Positions 59,103-64,000 of a DNA stretch of 64,000 nt are shown one piece after another. Source of the stretch: Tachypleus tridentatus (lineage: Eukaryota; Arthropoda; Merostomata; Xiphosura; Limulidae). The translations under genes were made by a program, and so were the position numbers. Location of the stretch: positions 33,903,771-33,967,770 of the forward strand of contig NW_027467782.1 in the NCBI RefSeq assembly GCF_004210375.1, in the 5' to 3' direction. Every line of letters starts with the position of its first letter. The first letter of the stretch is position 1. Under the pieces are notes generated by a model. The model saw nothing but the letters and a program-made list of their open reading frames with translations. It was not told where the DNA came from and did not search any database.

Positions 59103-59242
59103 TTGAACCAATTTTCTTCTTCCTCTCCACTCTTCTAAGAGTGGAGTTCAATCTACTGACTGAGGAGTAGCTTCCTTGAAATGAAGGGCAGAGACCTGTA
59201 AAAACTTAGACTGCTTTCTCCATATCTGTCAACATGTGTAGT
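59103..59242 (-). pseudogene. ATR: ATR exon with frameshift and stop codon
   Basis: Acceptor TTTCTTCCAG, donor GTATGT, 140 bp. The start reads LHMLTDMEKA (human LHMLCELEHS). A one-base excess is then needed to continue as SKFLQVSALHFKEATPQSVD. A TGA at 59150-59148 follows (probably from TGG, Trp), then TPLLEEWRGRRKLVQ, equivalent to the human WVARLEMTQ region. With one base removed, the length and phases fit the next exon exactly. Confidence 0.75.
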
Positions 59243-60059
59243 CTGGAAGAAAAAACAAACACATACTCCCTAAAATCTTAACAAACTACATTTCAGTGTC
59301 TGACGAATACAGAAAAACTAGTATATATATATATAAAAAAAGTAAACTAACAAAAGAAAAACACAACTGAGATAGAGAATCATGTTAAATATCTTTCTAA
59401 ACCATTTAAACATTTTTTAGCATGAAAAAGAAAACACAGCTGAAAGCAGCATAATAAAAAACATACTTCTAATTCACTGTTACTAAGATAAAAGAATAAT
59501 ATCTGATGATATGATGATACCCCCAAATATAATGTAACATTTCCATGCAACTAGACATGGAAACAATTACATGGATGGCTGGTTGATTTGGTGTTCTAGC
59601 AACCAGGCTATGTGCACCAAACATCTGGTTAAAAGTTAAAAGTAAAGTAAAATTATTAAAATTCATTAAAGGAAATTAAATTAAAATAAAACAAAACAAA
59701 GTTACATTTTTGAATTAAAAACACAAATAGCATTAAATCCAACTTTTACATCTAGTCTACAGCAGTAAGAAGAAAACTACAGTAATACAAGTTGTGAAGG
59801 ACTTTTTATAGCATAATTATAATTATCATAACTTGCCAGAATGACCAACAGGTAGTTAAAAAGTAGCATTAGTCACCTGAAGTTGGTCTTTCCATTCCTG
59901 GTTTCAAGTTATTGGATGTTATGGCCATTTTCTAATTTTAGATCGAACTAGATGTACTTTGATTCTTAAAGTGAATCACATCAAAAAAATGTCTAATATA
60001 TAAAGTAAAAAAAAACAAAAAACAAACTTAAATAGCATTAAAAAGATTAATAGACTTTA
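59243..60059. other. AT-rich stretch between ATR and the LINE
   Basis: No further upstream ATR exon is seen. The right part (from about 59820) may be the 3' UTR of the adjoining RNase H LINE, but I cannot place its end. Confidence 0.4.
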
Positions 60060-61299
60060 AACAACTAAAAACATTTCAAAGGTGGACAATGTCACCATTG
60101 CCAATAACAATATCTAACAAATAAACCTTGGGACAAAACATGTTTAAAATGGTGCCATAATTAAGTCGTAATGACACCGAAACAGTAAAATGTGGCTTAA
60201 TGTAACAGACAATACATTGGTGCATCAGTCCCAGATAAAAGAAAACGATGAATTAAAAACTGTGACCAATGTGTAGTCTAGTTGGGACAATTTCCTCTTT
60301 CCATTTCTGGTCCTTAAGAAAGCAAGATAGCCAAAGTCCAATAGCACGTTTTATTTAGAAAAGCTTGTTTTCACGTTGCTCTCCCAAGTCGACTGCTAAC
60401 TGGCATGAAGCTGAGCCTTGAATACAGGACCATAGTCCACGTATGGAACAGAAACAGCAGTGATAGAGCCAGAGCAGACAGATTTATCTGCAGTGTCACC
60501 AAGCTCGTTCCTGCAAATACCAATGTGGCCCAGTATCTAGAAACACTGAACAGAAGTAGATGTTAAAGAGAAATGGGCCAGTCGATTTTGAATATCAGTA
60601 AGAACTAAGATGAAACAATTCAAGGATCAGTAGAGAACTAAGAGTCAGTATAAATAGTACAATTTGAGTACTGCTTAGCTTCTGTGTGATACAGGACAAG
60701 AGAAATGACATACAGTTCAGCAGTGAACACAGAAACTGTAGAGAGGATTTTGTGCACAACCACCAAACCATGGCTGAGCCCACAGAGTCACCTGATTTTG
60801 AACCATCTGTATAAATAGGAATGGAAGGGTGGTTTGAAAGATGTTCTGCAAATAACATACAGTATTTCCAATCAGGAGTGTCTGCTTTTCTCAGATGACT
60901 TAAAGAAAGGTTACATCTTGGGACTGTAATAAGCCATGATAGGATGAGCTGACCAGTGGATACAGCAAATGTTATCCAAGGATAGACCCAATTCATCCAA
61001 CTGTACTTGGATACAAAGGCCAAAAGGAGCAATGGCTGATTGTCTATTTTGCAAAAGCATGGCCCACTGAGGAAGGAAAACATAATCCCAGGTGGAATGT
61101 TATGGTAAGGACTGAAGTTTTGAAGCATACAGTAAAGACAGTTGCAAACGGCAGAGGTTAAAATTTCATGAGATTCTACGTATAAGCTATGAACAGGGGA
61201 AGTGCTGAAAGCCCTGGTGCAGAGCTGAAGTCCCTGATGATGATCTTGAAGGCCAAGGTGCTGGCAGAGCCATAGACCAGTGATCCATACTCTAGTTTT

Positions 61300-62322
61300 G
61301 ATCAAGTAATAGCCTGATATATCTTTAGCAAAGAACATTGATCCACTTCCCAAGATGTGAAAGAGTGGACATGGAGGATGTTCAGTGCTCTTGTACATTT
61401 GACCTGTAGCTGCTTGATGTGTGTTATGAAGCTCAGCTTACAGTCAAAGATAAGCCCAAAGAACTTTGTTTCAGGGACCACAGTTAGCACAACTTCACCA
61501 ATATTGAGTTCAGGATCAGGGTGAATACCCCATTGGTGGCAAAAGTGCATACAAACAGTTTTAGAGAGAGAGAATTAAAACTGTTTGCAGTGATCCACTT
61601 CAGAAAACAATTGAGGGCAGTTTGTAGCTGTCGCTCAATATACTGCATGTTTGATGATTGACATGAAATGTGAAAGTCATTGACATAGAGACCGTATGCA
61701 ACAGTAAGAGGGAGTAGTTCAGTGATGGCATTAATCTTTATACTGAAAAATGTGTCACTCAAAACACAGCCCTGAAGAACTCCAAGTTCCTGTAGATAAA
61801 AACTGGAATGTGTTGAACCCACATGAACTTGGAATCACCTGTCCATTAAAAATTTTTTAATAAACATGGGTAAATGGCCAAGTAACCCATACATATGGAG
61901 GTCTCGCGAAATGCCATACCTCCATGTTGTGTCACAAGCCTTCTCAATATCAAAGAATATTGATACAAGATTTTGTCATTTGAGAAAAGCTTCTCTGATT
62001 AATGTTTCAGGTCGAATCAAGTGGTCCATGGTGGAGCACTGTCGTTAGACACACACTAGGTGGGCGAAAGGAGGTTATTTTCTTCAAGGAACCAAACAAG
62101 ACGAGCTTTAACCATCCTCTCTAAGGTCTTACAGAGACATTTCATCAAAGCAATTGGATGGTAGTTTGAAGGAATCTTCGGATCCTTCCCAGGCTTAGAA
62201 AGATAGGAATATAGCTCAGTGCCAGGCATCAGGAAAACATTCTCCTGCCAGATCTGGTTGGAAACAATCAGAAAAACAGCAAGAGAAGCAGGAGAGAGAT
62301 AGCACAGCATTTCATTGTGCAC
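61300..62322 (-). pseudogene. Reverse transcriptase of the RNase H LINE, catalytic Asp lost
   Basis: Fingers: KPGKDPKIPSNYHPIALMKC and LCKTLERMVKARLVWFLEEN (62056-62322). Palm: LQGCVLSDTFFSIKINAITE followed by GLYVNDFHISCQSS (61484-61822), where the active site should read YVDD; the first Asp is Asn (AAT at 61681-61679). Then KLFVC, PDPELNIGEVVLTVVPETKF and FGLIFDCKLSFITHIKQL in another frame (61302-61550). The region 61850-62050 joins the two in broken frames. The active-site change alone would inactivate it. Confidence 0.85.
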
Positions 62323-63480
62323 ATCATCAGATCCAACCAGATGTACTGACAGACTGATGAAGAGCCAGTGTAAGAGGGACGATTATAGTCACAGAGACAA
62401 TCAGCTCAAAGGAAAGAAGTGATTACTCTGCCCAACTGGTGATAAAAGATATGTTGATTGTGAACTTAATCCAAGAGTCCTTCTGGCTTTGACATATTAC
62501 CCACCAAGCATGTGCATGGGCCTGTTGGAAAGTGATGCGATTCGAGAATGTGGGATACCTTGAAAAGTATCCCACGTCCATTTTGAGTCTTCTGTGCCAT
62601 GTGGCAGGCAAGATTCCACCACAGATGATGATATTGTGGAAACATGTCAAGGCTTTAGGAATACTTTGAGCAGCTTTCTGTACAATACAGTCAGTTATTG
62701 CTGTCACACAGTCGTCTATTGATGATGGATGATGATGGCAGGATCAAGTTCTGTAAGAACAGTGAAAGAGAACAAGTTTGCTTGATCCTTTTTCCATTGG
62801 TGCACATGGGTTGGGTGGCATTGACCACAGCCAGTCTCTCTCAAAATTGTAGAAAAATTATCACTGCTGCATGGGTTATTGTCAACCCTCCACGAAAAGT
62901 GGGAGAATAGTGAAGGGGAGTAAATGGAGAGATCAAAAGCAGTAAAGAACTGACTAGATGCATGAAAATAAGTATAAGAACCACTATTGAAGAGAGAAAA
63001 GTTGTGATCAGAGAGCATACACTCTACAGAGTGACCCTCCCATCAATATCAGCACTTCCTCAGAGAGGACGATTTCCATTAAAGCCCCCAGCATTAAAAT
63101 GGAGATGGCAACTGTTTAATGAGAGCATCAAGGTCTGATTGATCATAGGTCTCTCTAAGCAACAGGTAGAGAGAACAAACAGTGATGGTACGACACAAAA
63201 GAAACACAAATGGCTACAGCCTCCAAGGGTGTGTTGAGTAACAAAGACAGGGTAAGCACATGCTGATCAACCAACAGTGCTACCCCTCCATGCACTTGTC
63301 CATCACACAGCCTGTCATTTCTGTACAAAGAAAACTGCTGAAAGGTGATTGTATCAGCAAGTTTCAGAAAGATTTCCTGTAAGGAAAGACATACAGGATG
63401 GTAGAAAGAAATAAGTGTTTTGATGTCACCCAGATTAGAATGTAAACTTCAACAGTTCCATTGTATCAAGGTGGCTACTT

Positions 63481-64000
63481 TTATTTATGTGTAGGCATAT
63501 TGGGTTGCAGACCATGTTTTATTTCTTTATTGTCTTTATTCGAGGGAGGTTTACCAACCTCAATGGATCCTACCCTGGGTTGATTGGGCAAGTCTTTGTT
63601 GTTAGAAGAGGATTCCAGTGACTTAGGGTGCAAACAAATGATCATTTTGCACCTTGGGAAAGGAGAAGAAAGTGTAACCAAAACCAAAGGAAGCAGATAT
63701 TGGGGTTTGCTGAAATTAATGTTAGAGACAAAGATGGGTGTTGACATTGATTCATTAACTTTTTAACCATGGATGTCAGAAGACTTTCTGTTTGTTTTGA
63801 GAATGATTCTTTTGGAGGTACAGAGAGATCTGTCTGCACTCCCACTGTAGTAGTGGAATGAAGTGCATCAGCATAAGTCCAACATAAAGTGGTAGATAGC
63901 AATTTTCAAGCCTCAGGGCAAGTAATGTTTTGAATCGTCTTTAAACACTGTACCACCTTTTTATTCCTTCCAACCATTTAGGGCAAGAATAAAAGTAAGA
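63481..64000 (-). pseudogene. ORF1 C-terminal part of the RNase H LINE
   Basis: Frames at 63642-63902 and 63481-63747 plus the window edge give a Gag-like C-terminus: CPKWLEG and a DDSKHYLP-like stretch, then TTTVGVQTDLSVPPKESFSK and LPNQPRVGSIEVGKPPSNKD. The same blocks occur at 20531-21040, which confirms family membership. The zinc knuckles should lie beyond position 64000. Confidence 0.75.

Larger units (their letters stand above)
47919..59242 (-). pseudogene. ATR: ATR checkpoint kinase, partial FAT-domain gene copy, apparently decayed
   Basis: Seven minus-strand segments encode a continuous stretch of ATR, matching from memory human ATR from LHMLCELEHS to LISRICHSH, in the FAT (helical-repeat) domain. 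ATR is the PI3K-like kinase that signals stalled replication forks. Introns are GT-AG and most exon phases fit. The copy has a frameshift and a TGA in the 59103-59242 exon and a frameshift in the 58171-58312 exon. The N-terminal part and the kinase domain are not seen: to the right lies a LINE, to the left AT-rich DNA. Because introns are kept it is not a processed copy. Options are a decaying duplicate (for example after whole-genome duplication), or a real gene with assembly errors whose other exons lie outside. Confidence 0.85.
60060..64000 (-). mobile_element. RNase H-bearing LINE, longest copy, continues past the window
   Basis: Minus strand, from right to left: the end of ORF1 (63480-64000, with the conserved STTTVGVQTDLSVPPKESF segment); ORF2 endonuclease (about 62716-63480, with LIQWNC, DIKTLISFYH, SDHNFSLFNSGSYTYFHASS and GCGQCHPTHV); linker (YPTFSNRITFQQAHAHAWW, 62423-62707); reverse transcriptase (62330-61300); RNase H (IPIYTDGSKSGDSV at about 60800); and a C-terminal piece (HRFLLSGTDAPMYC, about 60220-60260). 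The closest relatives I recall are annotated as jockey or X-element polymerases, but the RNase H points to the I-like group. Frameshifts and stops occur throughout. Confidence 0.9.

Noticed and set aside
62698..62910. 70-codon plus-strand frame near the right end
   Set aside because: It is antisense to the RNase H LINE endonuclease.

Overview
This window is animal nuclear DNA: very AT-rich, gene-sparse, with short ORFs, GT-AG introns and dense decayed retroelements and DNA transposons. The commonest repeat is a ~280-bp tRNA-derived SINE with an (AAAC)n tail, called SINE-A here. From memory it resembles a SINE of horseshoe crabs (Xiphosura), so a chelicerate of that group is my best guess; this is inference, not a database result. 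I found no bacterial operons, CRISPR array, rRNA or intact tRNA gene.

Layout. 1-6045: a SINE-A copy cut by the window edge, then AT-rich DNA. 6046-10480: two candidate minus-strand host exons (6046-6124, 10424-10480) flanking a decayed copy of a repeated arthropod protein family (7110-8470). 10760-13620: a SINE-A tail expanded into a 44-bp minisatellite, then a 5'-truncated RNase H-bearing LINE fragment. 13956-17991: a nearly full-length minus-strand LINE with a PHD-finger ORF1, broken by small frameshifts. 20190-21160: another fragment of the RNase H LINE. 22480-26735: a plus-strand Jockey/I-like LINE whose ORF2 is split by a SINE-A with an 11-bp target-site duplication. 26905-36500: more SINEs, an exact 179-bp tandem duplication, a Penelope-like remnant with a hammerhead-like core, a 122-bp perfect palindrome inserted with a 13-bp duplication, and a composite SINE locus. 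39540-41231: an internally deleted Tigger/pogo transposon. 42330-43395: ORF1 of the RNase H LINE. 43600-44710: a dead piggyBac. 47919-59242: six or seven minus-strand exons of the checkpoint kinase ATR (part of the FAT domain), with GT-AG introns but at least two frameshifts and one stop codon. 60060-64000: the longest copy of the RNase H LINE, running off the window.

How the parts relate. The only host gene I can name is ATR, and this copy looks decayed. It keeps introns, so it is not a processed copy; a degenerating duplicate is plausible because horseshoe crabs are reported to have had ancient whole-genome duplications. Almost everything else is a succession of insertions. LINE machinery would have mobilised the SINEs, and target-site duplications date several events relative to each other. 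The most unusual structures are the Penelope-derived palindrome, the hammerhead-like remnant and the SINE-born minisatellite. I did not find a complete, intact new system.
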